From Candidatus Freyrarchaeum guaymasense (GTDB taxonomy: Archaea > Asgardarchaeota > Jordarchaeia > Jordarchaeales > Freyrarchaeaceae), in the NCBI GenBank assembly GCA_030587405.1, contig JAUQZD010000086.1, positions 1 through 40,873 of the forward strand: DNA of 40,873 bases, written 5' to 3'. How positions within the stretch are numbered: position 1 is the stretch's first letter; the number at the start of each line of letters is the position of its first letter. The notes beneath the pieces are model-generated. The model was not told where the DNA came from, did no database searches, and saw only the letters and a list, made by a program, of their open reading frames with translations. This document shows, piece by piece, positions 16,271 to 24,680 of the stretch. The position numbers and the translations under genes were made by a program.

Positions 16271-17431
16271 CTACTTTCTGCTCAGGATGGTTACGTATGC
16301 GTAGTGTCCTGTGCCTCCTACGTTGTGTGCGAGCGCGTACCCGTTCTTGATTGGGGCCTGATTGCTGCTGCCGTATTCCTCCCTTAGCTGCTTGGTGAGG
16401 TTGTATATCATGCTTGTCCCCGTTGCGCCTATGGGGTGTCCCTTAGCTTTTAGGCCGCCGTCCACGTTTATTGGGATCTTGCCTCCTATGTAGGTTTGCC
16501 CTTCTTCGACCAGCTTGTATGCTTCCCCTCTTCCGCAGAAGCCTACGTCCTCCATCGCCATTAGCTCGGCTATGGTGAAGCAGTCGTGGACGTTCGCCAC
16601 GTCTATCTGGTCTGGGGTCAGCTTCGCCCTTTTGAGGGCTCTTTCGGCTGCTACCCTTGCAGCCCTTAACCCCACGAAGTTCTCTCTTTTCGTCAGGTTG
16701 GCTGAGCCGCCGCATCCTTCAATGGCTTCTATCCAGATTGGGGTGTCGGTTAGCTCCTTCGCCTTCTCCTCCGCTGCTATTATCACCGTGGCGGAGCCGT
16801 CGCTTATCGGGCAGCAGTCGAAGAGTTTGAGGGGCCATGCTATGTAGGGTGACTGGAGGGCTTGCTCCACCGTTATCTCTTGCCTGAACTGGGCGTATGG
16901 GTTCATGGACGCATACTTGTGATTTTTCACCGCTACCATTGCGAGGTGCTCCTCCGTGGCGCCGTACTTATTCATGTAAGCTGTCGCGTGTAGTGCGTAG
17001 TATCCTGGAAACGTTAAGCCGAAGTTTTGGAACTCCCAGAAGAAGTACCCTGCTCTCCCTATCAGCTCGACCACGTATGGTGTGTCAAGCTCCGTCATCT
17101 TCTCGCATCCTGTAACCATCGCTAGGTCGAACTTCCCGGACGCAACTACGGTGTAGGCCATTGACAGGGCAGCCGATGATGTCGCACACGCTGCCTCCGT
17201 CCTCAGCAGTTCAGCGTTGTACAGCTCGGCGTAGTCTGCTATTACGACGGCTGGCAGGGTTTCCTCGCAGAACCCTGCGTTTCCAACAATGAAGAGGGGG
17301 ATGTCCTCTGGTGCCACCCCCGCGTCCTCGATGGCGGGCTTGATGGATTCGAAGGCTAACTCTGCAAGGTTAACATCGTCTCTCCTACCAAACTTTGAGT
17401 GTCCAACCCCTACAATAGCCACCTTCCTCAT
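16271..17431 (-). CDS. thiolase (acetyl-CoA C-acyltransferase, SCP2-like)
   Basis: 386 residues, full length for the family. The nucleophilic cysteine is C82 (EAACATSS). The conserved HDCF and GGLKAKGHPIGATG segments each carry a catalytic histidine, and HNVGGTG closes the active site in place of the second cysteine seen in bacterial biosynthetic thiolases. This is typical for SCP2-type and archaeal thiolases. It cleaves 3-ketoacyl-CoA or condenses two acyl-CoA units. ATG start with an AGAGGGA ribosome site a few bases upstream. It is the first gene of a pair with the DUF35 protein. The fatty-acyl-CoA synthetase at 35801 may supply substrates, but they are not linked in an operon. Confidence 0.92.
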   Translation of the reverse strand: MRKVAIVGVGHSKFGRRDDVNLAELAFESIKPAIEDAGVAPEDIPLFIVGNAGFCEETLPAVVIADYAELYNAELLRTEAACATSSAALSMAYTVVASGKFDLAMVTGCEKMTELDTPYVVELIGRAGYFFWEFQNFGLTFPGYYALHATAYMNKYGATEEHLAMVAVKNHKYASMNPYAQFRQEITVEQALQSPYIAWPLKLFDCCPISDGSATVIIAAEEKAKELTDTPIWIEAIEGCGGSANLTKRENFVGLRAARVAAERALKRAKLTPDQIDVANVHDCFTIAELMAMEDVGFCGRGEAYKLVEEGQTYIGGKIPINVDGGLKAKGHPIGATGTSMIYNLTKQLREEYGSSNQAPIKNGYALAHNVGGTGHYAYVTILSRK

Positions 17432-17696
17432 GATAGTCCCTCTACGTAAGTTTTCCAGTGAACATGGATTAAAGATGATAAAAAAATTTCGAGGTTGCGG
17501 TTTGTAACCCTCTGTGAGACGGGTTTCCCAGCAACATAAATATAAGGTGGAAGGGAGGTAACGGTTTGGGTTTGTTACGGCGTAAAGGTGATTTACCTCT
17601 CCCGGGAGGAACCTTGAGGCTGCTTTGGGCTGACTTGTGAAGGGGGATGTTTGAGTTTGTGGTGTGAGAGGACTGATGGTTCCACGTAGCGTGTTT
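17432..17696. other. intergenic region between divergent genes
   Basis: About 265 bases separate the thiolase start (minus) and the deformylase-like gene (plus). A T-rich AAATTTTTTTATC on the minus strand, about 50 bases before the thiolase ATG, is the best candidate for its promoter. I see no gene here. Confidence 0.4.
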
Positions 17697-17707
17697 GGAG
17701 GGTGGTC

Positions 17708-18235
17708 TTGTTGATAGACGAGTTGAAGCGGATGATTTCATTTAGAGTTCTCGAGGAGGTTGTGGTTTCACGTTTTGGTCTGCCTTCGGAAGCAGCCCTC
17801 CCCCTTCTACTATCTCTTGAGTATGGTGGAGACTGGAGTATTAGGTCGGGTGTGAATGCTGTAGCTGTTAAGGATAAGGTGACGTACTATTCTGGCGGGG
17901 AGGGGGTCACCGTTGAAACGATTTATCTGCTCGTCAACCCCGTCATCGTTGAGGAGGAGGGCGTCGTCGCAAGGCTTGAGAAGTGCAGCTTGAAAGGCTA
18001 CATGGAGGCTGTTAGGAGGCCATACAGGGTTACCGTTAAATCGGAGAAGACGGTGCTAGTCCACGTGAACCCGCTCAAGAAAACTATAGAGGTGGAGGAG
18101 GGAGATGAGACGCTAACCTTCAGTGGAGGGTTAGCGTGCAGGCTCCATCACGAAATCGAACATGTATGTGGTGGAGGGGAAGGAAGAGGGGAACCCGTCT
18201 GGACATTTCAGGTTAAGGTGAGGGAGAAAGAGTAA
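17708..18235 (+). CDS. divergent peptide-deformylase-like protein
   Basis: About 176 residues. The segment order matches peptide deformylase: a NPVIV strand, then EKCSL in the place of the EGCLS motif, RRPYRVTV, a beta hairpin, then a helix ACRLHHEIEHVCGG in the place of QHEIDHLNG. The metal ligands would be the Cys and the two His of HHEIEH. The first deformylase motif (GxGxAA) is not seen. Archaea start proteins with unformylated methionine, so a standard role is not expected. A metallohydrolase for another N-acyl substrate is possible. GGAGG at 17697-17701 favours the TTG at 17708 (spacing 6) or 17711 over the GTG at 17702. Confidence 0.6.
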   Translation: MLIDELKRMISFRVLEEVVVSRFGLPSEAALPLLLSLEYGGDWSIRSGVNAVAVKDKVTYYSGGEGVTVETIYLLVNPVIVEEEGVVARLEKCSLKGYMEAVRRPYRVTVKSEKTVLVHVNPLKKTIEVEEGDETLTFSGGLACRLHHEIEHVCGGGEGRGEPVWTFQVKVREKE

Positions 18236-18342
18236 ATACTCCGTCATCGAACTATTACCATGTGAATGTGAAGGCGATTGCCGAGTTCTGGGCGTTGTAG
18301 AGAAAGGTTGCATGTTAGCAGAGACGTTGAAAGCTTAAACTC

Positions 18343-19032
18343 GTGGGGTTGTTTAGCGTGATGCTGGCGGAGGATGTTGAAAGGTTTGTGAGGTACTATG
18401 AGGGAGACCTTGGGAGGAGGGTGCTGGAGGCTGAGGCCGGGCTCGTGAACATGTACATTGATGAGGGGGATTTGGTTCTCGATCTGGGATGCGGCATAGG
18501 CGTTTTCGAGTGGAAGGTTAAGGGGAGAGTCGTCGGGCTAGACCTGTCTAAGCATGCCTTAGGAAAGGCGGCTGAGAAAAATAGGGTGGAGGAGGGGAAG
18601 AGGGACTTCGTGCTGGCAGATGGGGAGGCGATGTGTTTTAGGAGCGGGGTCTTCGACGCTGTCTTCTCCGTTACAGCCGTAGAGTTCGTCGACGAACCGT
18701 TCAGAGCAATCCGGGAGGCGGCTAGAATAAGCAAAAGCAATGGGAAAATCATCGTGTTAGCTCTTAACCCTGATTCGGAATACTTCAAGTCTAAGGTTGC
18801 CAGAGGCAAAACGTACTTTGAAAGGATGAAGCATAAACCGGGCGAGATAAGAGAAATACTAGCAAGGTTCTATGATATATTGGAGGAAAAACTGGTTTTA
18901 GAGGTTAGAAGTGGGAGTGTTTCAGCTGAAGGGAGCAGGCAGCACTCCACCATCCACCTAATCTACGGGGTTAAGAAGGAAAGGGGGACGATGTCTACCC
19001 GGCATAGTTGGGGGTGCGAAGAAGGGTTCTAA
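18343..19032 (+). CDS. class I SAM-dependent methyltransferase
   Basis: 229 residues. Motif I LDLGCGIGVFE binds S-adenosylmethionine, a GLDLS acidic strand end follows, then LADGEAM, and FDAVFSVTAVEFVDEP is the post-motif. The layout is that of the UbiE/COQ5 or Methyltransf_11 group acting on small molecules. The substrate is unknown. The start could be GTG 18343, GTG 18358 or ATG 18361; no ribosome site separates them, and the product may be leaderless. The final 25 residues are polar and not part of the fold. It follows the deformylase-like gene with a 107-base gap on the same strand. Confidence 0.85.
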   Translation: MGLFSVMLAEDVERFVRYYEGDLGRRVLEAEAGLVNMYIDEGDLVLDLGCGIGVFEWKVKGRVVGLDLSKHALGKAAEKNRVEEGKRDFVLADGEAMCFRSGVFDAVFSVTAVEFVDEPFRAIREAARISKSNGKIIVLALNPDSEYFKSKVARGKTYFERMKHKPGEIREILARFYDILEEKLVLEVRSGSVSAEGSRQHSTIHLIYGVKKERGTMSTRHSWGCEEGF

Positions 19033-19141
19033 TGAAGGTTTCTCACGGTTTAGTACTTAATTAGGTGGTGTTTGATTGCTGGGTGCTGACGGCGAGTTTT
19101 GACCGTTTAACTTTCCGTGTTTTTGATGCGACGCCGAAAAA

Positions 19142-19150
19142 TTTTAAGTA
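19142..19150 (+). promoter_or_regulatory. TATA-like box of the AbiE locus
   Basis: TTTTAAGTA lies about 40-48 bases before the AbiEi ATG, directly upstream of the palindrome at 19157-19174. The spacing puts the transcription start on or near the palindrome. Confidence 0.45.
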
Positions 19151-19156
19151 ATTAAG

Positions 19157-19174
19157 GTTACAAAAGATTGTAAC
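19157..19174. promoter_or_regulatory. palindromic operator before the AbiE locus
   Basis: GTTACAA (19157-19163) and TTGTAAC (19168-19174) form a perfect 7-base inverted repeat with a 4-base spacer, 14 bases before the antitoxin start codon and about 10 bases after the TATA-like box. AbiEi-type antitoxins repress their own promoters by binding inverted repeats, so this is a natural operator. Confidence 0.6.
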
Positions 19175-19188
19175 GTTGGTGGAATAAA

Positions 19189-19767
19189 ATGCCGATTGTG
19201 AAGTACGCGTCAGTCCTAGATGAAGTCATGAGGATGCCTGTTTTCACAGCTAAGGATCTCGTGATCAGAGGCGTTCCGAGGAGCTATGTGAGGCGTCTCG
19301 CAAACCTACTGAAGGAAAAGGGAAGAATAAAGATTGTGGAGAGGGGTAAGTATGCTGTGACCGAGGACCCCTTACTCGTAGCCCCATTCCTCACCTTCCC
19401 ATCGTATGTTTCGATGTTTTCCGCGCTTCTAATTAGGGGGGCAATATCCCAGATGCCAATGGGCGTCCAAGTCGTAACAACTAGAAAGCGGAAGAACAAG
19501 GTTGCTACATATAACGATACAAAGATAGAATTCTTTAGGATTAAGAGGAGGCTGTTCTTCGGGTTCGAGTACGTTTGGTATGAAGGCTTCCAGGTGCCCG
19601 TTGCTAAGCCTGAGAAGGCGCTGATTGACATCTACTACTTCGGGTACTCTGTCAGGGGGCTTGAAATAGACTGCTCGAAGTTTAACAGTCGAACCCTCAA
19701 GGAATACTTGGAGGTGGTTGGGAAGAAGAGCGTCTCGAGAAGGGTTCTGGAGGTGATGGAATGCTAA
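19189..19767 (+). CDS. AbiEi-like antitoxin / transcriptional regulator
   Basis: 192 residues. An N-terminal winged helix (FTAKDLVIRGVPRSYVRRLANLL, then GKYAV) is followed by the AbiEi core: a PLLVAPFLTFPSYVS segment, a beta stretch with TRKRKNK, and VAKPEKALIDIYYFG, a hallmark of the family. AbiEi neutralises the AbiEii nucleotidyltransferase toxin and represses the locus. It overlaps the next gene by 7 bases, as usual for these pairs. ATG start behind a palindromic operator. Confidence 0.85.
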   Translation: MPIVKYASVLDEVMRMPVFTAKDLVIRGVPRSYVRRLANLLKEKGRIKIVERGKYAVTEDPLLVAPFLTFPSYVSMFSALLIRGAISQMPMGVQVVTTRKRKNKVATYNDTKIEFFRIKRRLFFGFEYVWYEGFQVPVAKPEKALIDIYYFGYSVRGLEIDCSKFNSRTLKEYLEVVGKKSVSRRVLEVMEC

Positions 19768-20432
19768 CGATGGATGATATAAGGAGGCATGCTTTCAAGC
19801 GAAGGCTGAAAAACATGGAGTTGGTCAGGCTGGATTATCTGCAGGACGTAATCCTTTTCATTCTGTACACGCAGATATCTCCAGGGATCTTGTTTAAGGG
19901 TGGAACCGCTACCTGGAAGCTTATGAAGGGTGAAAGGTTTAGCGAGGACTTAGACTTAGAGTTCGATAAAAAACTATTTTTGGAGGGGAGCTCGCCGAGT
20001 ACCTCATGCTATGGGGGTTTAACGTGGGTATTGTAAAGGGAAAAGATAACTTCAAACGCCTATTATGTGAAAGTTAAAGCTTCTGCTGAAACGTTTAAGA
20101 CTTCAGAGATCTCCATTGAATCAGTGTTTAGGGGAAGGGATGGAATTACTCTACCATTCAATTCCCCACACCCTGATATACCCGTCTTTGACGTTAAAAC
20201 GCTGCCTCCAGACGAGATGGCACGAGAAAAGCTGGAGGCGGTTATGAGCAGGAACAAAGCGAGAGACTTATTCGACCTTTACATTCTCTTGAAAAACTAC
20301 GACGTCACCCTAAAATGCGGCAACCCAAGTGAACTTGAAAAGAAAATTGATGAGAAAAAAGAGGACTGGGACACGTTAGCCCTGTTTGTCACCAGGAAGC
20401 TCCCCCTTTCACCCATGTTAAAGAATTTGTAA
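19761..20432 (+). pseudogene. AbiEii-like nucleotidyltransferase toxin, broken by two frameshifts
   Basis: The start is intact: FKGGTATWKL and RFSEDLDLEFD are the GG(S/T) and DxD-type motifs of the AbiEii nucleotidyltransferase toxin. Frame is lost in the G-run near 19981-19988 (about one base missing), continues in a second frame (GELAEYLMLWGFNVG) and returns near 20050-20060 (about one base extra). The two shifts cancel, and the frame used at 19761 resumes through 20432 (IPVFDVKTLPPDEMAREKLEAV and KARDLFDLYILLKN, typical of the toxin C-terminal half). A stop at 20034 in the original frame would end translation. The toxin is therefore inactive, unless the two shifts are assembly errors in homopolymer runs. 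Confidence 0.75.
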
Positions 20433-20615
20433 TAAGCAGATTGCTCCAAAAGTAAAGTGTAAATGACGGCTGGAAGGCTGCCGAAGACGAAAAACAAGGG
20501 GGGTGAAAGGTTAACAGACGTTGTTTAGGGGGTTTCTTAGAAGGTGCCATTAGGAAAAGACACTTATGGTTAATTGTAGGGTTATGTGTTTCCGGCGTGC
20601 TTCGAGGGGGTTTCC

Positions 20616-21827
20616 ATGGGTGGAAAATGGAGAGTTAGTAAAAAGGAGGCTTTAGCCGTTGTGGTGCTGCTTGTGATGTACGTTTACTTCCGCTTCTTCG
20701 CCGTTAACACGCTGGTTTTTGTCGCCTTATCCTTCGTGGTTGGTACGTGGCTTGCCTTTAGGCCAAGTGAGTGGGCTATTGAGGGGCTCAGCTCGGGGTC
20801 GAAGTACCTTGGCATCGGCGCCTACGCTGCAGGGGTTCTTTCAAGCCTAGCCAGTAACACCCCTGAACTGGTTATAGGAGGGTTGACGGCTTACAGGGGG
20901 GTGGTTACGGGGGACGTGGAGCTCTTGGACGTGGCGGTCATAAGCGTGCTCGCAGCATGCGGGTTCTGCATACTCCTCCTAGGGGTGGTGGCAGTGGTAG
21001 CCGTCAGGCAGAAGGGGGGAAGCGTCGAGGTCCCATACGAGGTTTTGCGCGACGACGTAGAGCTCATGAGGTGGAGTGTGGTAGCGCTACTGTCAATATT
21101 CGCTCTGGGTGTAGGTAAGATACTGCTAGAGTCGATAGAGCTGCTGAGGCTGCAGACGGAGGTTATGATAAGGATGTACGTGACGGGGGAGGCTGGTGTC
21201 AGCGCCTACGAAGCATTCTTCCTCTTCTACCATTTTCACAGTATGGAGAGCTTGGAGCTTCCACGGGTTGCATGCGGAGTAATGCTGGCGTCATACATAG
21301 CATACATAATTTTCATGTTTAAGAGGGAAGGGAGGAAAGGTGCGGCCGAGGGGGAGGCGGAACTGTCTAGAAGGGAGTCGGTGATCATGGCCGTTGCGGG
21401 GTTCACGGGGATATTTCTTGGAGGGGAAATCCTAACTTCAGGGGTCGAGGTCGCCATGAAGGCTCTTCCACTCTCGTCGATTGGCGAGCCGATCCTACTC
21501 GTATCCTTCTTCCTGGGCGCAGCGGGGGCTGTGCCAGAGCACGGCATAGCACTGGTCTCAGCGAGGAGGGGTGAAATAGAGATCTCTCTTGGAAACCTCC
21601 TTGGGGGATCCCTCCAAAGCATCCTCATGATAATAGGGGGGATAGGGGTGTTCGTTCCCATACCCATAAACCTTTACACCCTGTTTCAGTTCGCCGTCGC
21701 GGCCGGAGCAATATGGCTCCTAGCGCGGGCGATAACCGACGACGGGAAAATAGACCTCTACGAGGGCTTCTCGATAATGCTGATACAGTCGTTCGTGTTT
21801 TCCCTGATGTTGGTTGGGGGGATCTGA
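20616..21827 (+). CDS. sodium/calcium exchanger-like membrane protein (CaCA superfamily)
   Basis: 403 residues from ATG 20616, which has GAGGGGG five to six bases upstream; a GTG at 20586 would add ten residues. About ten membrane helices are seen. The two inverted alpha-repeats that form the ion site are visible: SLASNTPELVIGGLTAYRG in the first half, and FFLGAAGAVPEHGIALVSA ... SLGNLLGGSLQSI in the second. Each has the Pro-Glu pair expected for cation/Ca2+ exchangers. It likely swaps Na+ or H+ for Ca2+ across the cell membrane. It has no operon partner. Confidence 0.85.
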   Translation: MGGKWRVSKKEALAVVVLLVMYVYFRFFAVNTLVFVALSFVVGTWLAFRPSEWAIEGLSSGSKYLGIGAYAAGVLSSLASNTPELVIGGLTAYRGVVTGDVELLDVAVISVLAACGFCILLLGVVAVVAVRQKGGSVEVPYEVLRDDVELMRWSVVALLSIFALGVGKILLESIELLRLQTEVMIRMYVTGEAGVSAYEAFFLFYHFHSMESLELPRVACGVMLASYIAYIIFMFKREGRKGAAEGEAELSRRESVIMAVAGFTGIFLGGEILTSGVEVAMKALPLSSIGEPILLVSFFLGAAGAVPEHGIALVSARRGEIEISLGNLLGGSLQSILMIIGGIGVFVPIPINLYTLFQFAVAAGAIWLLARAITDDGKIDLYEGFSIMLIQSFVFSLMLVGGI

Positions 21828-21907
21828 CGAAGCCTTGCGGCACGGATGGGGGGCGGCTCACAGCCGGATGCTGCGTAAGCGCTTGGCCCGGAAAGGCTTT
21901 AAAGGGG

Positions 21908-21923
21908 CCTCCTAAGCGGGAGG
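21908..21923. terminator. hairpin between convergent genes
   Basis: CCTCC (21908-21912) pairs with GGAGG (21919-21923). It lies between the exchanger gene (plus) and the endonuclease IV gene (minus), where both transcripts end. The stem is short and no long T-run follows. Confidence 0.3.
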
Positions 21924-21978
21924 AAGCCATTCTTCAGCGTTTACTCCTTCATCCCGGAGAATGTTGAGCCTTATTTTG

Positions 21979-22812
21979 CTAGCGTTCACGGTAGATTTTT
22001 TTGAGGAGGAGGGCGTCGCCCTCTAGGTTTGGGCTCTCCGATATCACCACGCCTTTAACGTTAAACTCTTTCCATACTTCAACTAGCTCAACATACCTCA
22101 TGTCCGACTCTTCCAGGTTAACGTGGTTTTTCTCTCCCTTCCCCGTGTACTCTATCCCTGAGACGTGGATGTGCATGTTGTCGAGGCACTCCCGTCCCAG
22201 CTCGCTCTCAAGGTAGGATAGGATCTCGGAGAACTCCTCCCGGGAATTGTACTTGCCACCGGTCCTAGCGTGGATGTGGGCGAAGTCGACGCATGGCAGA
22301 ACCATCTCCACTTCCTTGCTGAGCTGAACCAGCTCTTGGAGGCTTCCAAACTGTGACCCCTTACCGGTGGTCTCAGGCCTCACCCACACGCTCACATCCT
22401 CATCCTTAAGGGTTTTAACTATCCTTTCAAGGCATGCCTTCACCCGGTCGTAAACCTTCTCTGGGGGATCCCTCATGTAGGTGGCTGCATGGAACGTTAT
22501 GGAGGATGCCCCGGCGGCGTAGGCCACCCTCGCCGTGTCAAGTATCCTCTTCACGCTAGCCTCCACCTTCTCCTTCTCCCTAGAGTTCAAGTTTATGTAG
22601 TATGGCCCATGGGCGGTTAAAGCGACATCCTTCTCCTCGGCAACCCGCCTAACGCCTGCGGCGGCGTCAACGGACATCCTGACACCATACACGAACTCTA
22701 TCTCCATGGCGTCTAGTCCGAGCTCAGCCACCATCCTTACCCCCTCATCGGTGGTTCTGTTCTTCTTGAGCGCTAGGGGGATTCCAGCGGGGCCAAACCG
22801 TAACCTATCCAT
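21979..22812 (-). CDS. nfo: AP endonuclease family 2 / endonuclease IV-like
   Basis: 277 residues, a normal size. TIM-barrel metal-site motifs appear in order: THGPYYINLNS with the first His, ITFHAATY, RPETTGKG with the Glu, CVDFAHIHARTGG with Asp-His, HIHVSGIEYT, and a final SESP Glu. Endonuclease IV uses three zinc ions to cut DNA 5' of abasic sites in base excision repair. The gene starts with ATG four bases after the aminotransferase stop, so the two share a transcript. This pairing is not functionally obvious. Confidence 0.9.
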   Translation of the reverse strand: MDRLRFGPAGIPLALKKNRTTDEGVRMVAELGLDAMEIEFVYGVRMSVDAAAGVRRVAEEKDVALTAHGPYYINLNSREKEKVEASVKRILDTARVAYAAGASSITFHAATYMRDPPEKVYDRVKACLERIVKTLKDEDVSVWVRPETTGKGSQFGSLQELVQLSKEVEMVLPCVDFAHIHARTGGKYNSREEFSEILSYLESELGRECLDNMHIHVSGIEYTGKGEKNHVNLEESDMRYVELVEVWKEFNVKGVVISESPNLEGDALLLKKIYRER

Positions 22813-22816
22813 AAGG

Positions 22817-23986
22817 CTACCCTCCCCTAATTTCCGAGAGAAGCTCCCCTATCCTCCGGGCTCCCTCAACTATGTCTTCTAGGGACGACGCGTAGCTTAT
22901 CCTGACGTGTCCCTCGCCTCCCGTGCCGAACACCCTGCCGGGGGTGACGCATACACCCTTCTCCCTCAGAAGCCTCTCGGTGAAGGATACGCTGTCCTTA
23001 ACGTACTCTGATAGGTCCGGGAAAACGTAGAATGCACCCTTAGGCGTAGGGCAGTGCACTCCCTCTACCTCGTTCAACGCCTTAACTAGGGTTCTCCGGC
23101 GGCGGTCATACTCTCTCCTCATTTCTTCGACGCAGTCCTGTGGACCCCTGAGGGCTTCCAGCGCAGCCTTCTGGGCGAAGCTTGCAGCGCACGTCGTGGA
23201 GTTCTGCTGGATCCTAGCCATGGCGTTGACTAGTTCTCTGGGGGCTATGGCGTAGCCGACACGCCACCCGGTCATAGCGTACGTTTTGGAGAATCCGTGG
23301 ATGAGGACTGAGAAGTCCCTTGCCTCCTCGAAGCTGAGAATGCTCTCTTGGTTGAACCCGTCGTACGTTAAGGAGTCGTAGATTTCATCTGACAAAATGT
23401 AGAAGCCGTGGTCGAGGGCTAAGTCGACGATTGCCTTTAACTCGTTTTTCTCTAGGACGCCGCCCGTCGGGTTGTTTGGGGAGTTTAAAACGACCATTTT
23501 TGTTTTTGGGGTTATCGCCTCCTTCAGGGCTTCCTCGTCCAGCGAGTACTCCTGGCCGAAGAGGACGTCTACCGGTTTCCCCTCGGCTGCCCTCACAATG
23601 ACCCTGTAAGTTGGCCATGTGGGTGAGGGAACTATGACCTCGTCTCCAGGTTCGATCAGGGCTAGAGCGGCGCAGAAGATGGCGTGTTTAGCTCCCGGGG
23701 TGACTATGACCTCGTCGGGGTCAACGTTACACCCTGCCTTCTCCCCTGTCCTGGCGGCTATCGCCTCCCTCAGCTCACGTATCCCCTTACTCTCGGTGTA
23801 CTTGACGAACCCTTCCTCGAGCGCCTTGAGGGCGGCTGCTTTAATGTGGATTGGAGTGTCGAAGTCGGGCTCCCCAACCTCCAAGTGTATGACGCGGCGT
23901 CCCTCTCTCTCCAAGCTTCGGGCTACCTCAAGCATGTGGATTGTCCCTGAGGGAGGAATTTTCTCCATCCTTCCGGCCAGCTTCAA
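22817..23986 (-). CDS. class I/II aminotransferase (aspartate aminotransferase-like)
   Basis: 389 residues. The PLP-binding lysine lies in HGFSKTYAMTGWRVGY. The N-terminal LEVGEPDFDTP, the NSPNNPTGG loop and the FGTGGEGHVRISY arginine site (binding the substrate carboxylate) are all present. This is subgroup I-gamma, which includes archaeal aspartate and aromatic aminotransferases. The TTG start at 23986 keeps the conserved LAxR...IPPS N-terminus. It is upstream of, and co-transcribed with, the endonuclease IV gene. The exact amino donor is not certain. Confidence 0.9.
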   Translation of the reverse strand: MKLAGRMEKIPPSGTIHMLEVARSLEREGRRVIHLEVGEPDFDTPIHIKAAALKALEEGFVKYTESKGIRELREAIAARTGEKAGCNVDPDEVIVTPGAKHAIFCAALALIEPGDEVIVPSPTWPTYRVIVRAAEGKPVDVLFGQEYSLDEEALKEAITPKTKMVVLNSPNNPTGGVLEKNELKAIVDLALDHGFYILSDEIYDSLTYDGFNQESILSFEEARDFSVLIHGFSKTYAMTGWRVGYAIAPRELVNAMARIQQNSTTCAASFAQKAALEALRGPQDCVEEMRREYDRRRRTLVKALNEVEGVHCPTPKGAFYVFPDLSEYVKDSVSFTERLLREKGVCVTPGRVFGTGGEGHVRISYASSLEDIVEGARRIGELLSEIRGG

Positions 23987-24236
23987 GGGCGTTCACCGCT
24001 CTAAACCTACATCTCCAAGTAAAATAAGATTTTACATTTTTAACGTTAATGCATGGTGGTTTACCCGTAGTTGTTGACGTGAACATGCCTACTTACGCCT
24101 TTCTATTGAGAACTTCTCAAGAAAGCAGCTGAGGAAACGATTTTTAAGTTCTATTTTCTTGCGGAAACAACAATTTCACCATAAGATTAATAATAGATAA
24201 ACAATATCTGTAACTTGAAGGATTGGGGGTGTAGGG

Positions 24237-24530
24237 ATGCAGCCGAGGGACGGCATCTGGAGCGTGGTGAAGGACATCGATAAGGGGGTAGTTAGGGTTA
24301 AAGCTTTAGCATTAAGGAGGGAGCTAGCCAAGTACGGGTTAACCAGCGAGGAGGAGGTTAAAAGAGCTTGGAAGGACGCCCTGAGGCACGTGCAAGGGTT
24401 TAATGGCGGCTTATCCGTAAGGTTGAATGTTAAGTTCCTCAACGTTTACTGTTTAACCGAGATCGAAGTTGCCAGGAAAGCTGAAAGGGGAAATGGTGGA
24501 AAGCGCAGGAAGCCAAGTAAAAATAATTAA
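24237..24530 (+). CDS. small basic protein of unknown function
   Basis: 97 residues, ATG start behind GGGGGTGTAGGG. It has a helical N-terminal half (KDIDKGVVRVKALALRRELAKYG, then EEEVKRAWKDALRHV), a short strand pair and a lysine/arginine-rich tail (KRRKPSKNN). It may bind nucleic acid. I do not recognise it. It stands alone between the aminotransferase (divergent) and the phosphatase gene. Confidence 0.55.
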   Translation: MQPRDGIWSVVKDIDKGVVRVKALALRRELAKYGLTSEEEVKRAWKDALRHVQGFNGGLSVRLNVKFLNVYCLTEIEVARKAERGNGGKRRKPSKNN

Positions 24531-24608
24531 CCAAGTTATAAGTGGGCTTGGAAGGTTGAGGGCTGACCGCGGTCATGCCTCTAATGTTAATGTTAATGTC
24601 AATTGAAG

Positions 24609-24632
24609 GGGTGCCGGGTGCGGCCGGCATCC
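24609..24632 (+). terminator. GC-rich hairpin after the small basic gene
   Basis: GGGTGCCGG (24609-24617) pairs with CCGGCATCC (24624-24632), with one G-T pair, around a 6-base loop. A T-run lies about 18 bases further on. It is in the gap between two plus-strand genes, and a tandem AATGTT-type repeat precedes it. A terminator or mRNA structure is likely. Confidence 0.45.
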
Positions 24633-24680
24633 ACCTTACAGATTAAAGTTTTTTAAGATGGCTGCCTCTAGCTTTTCTGG

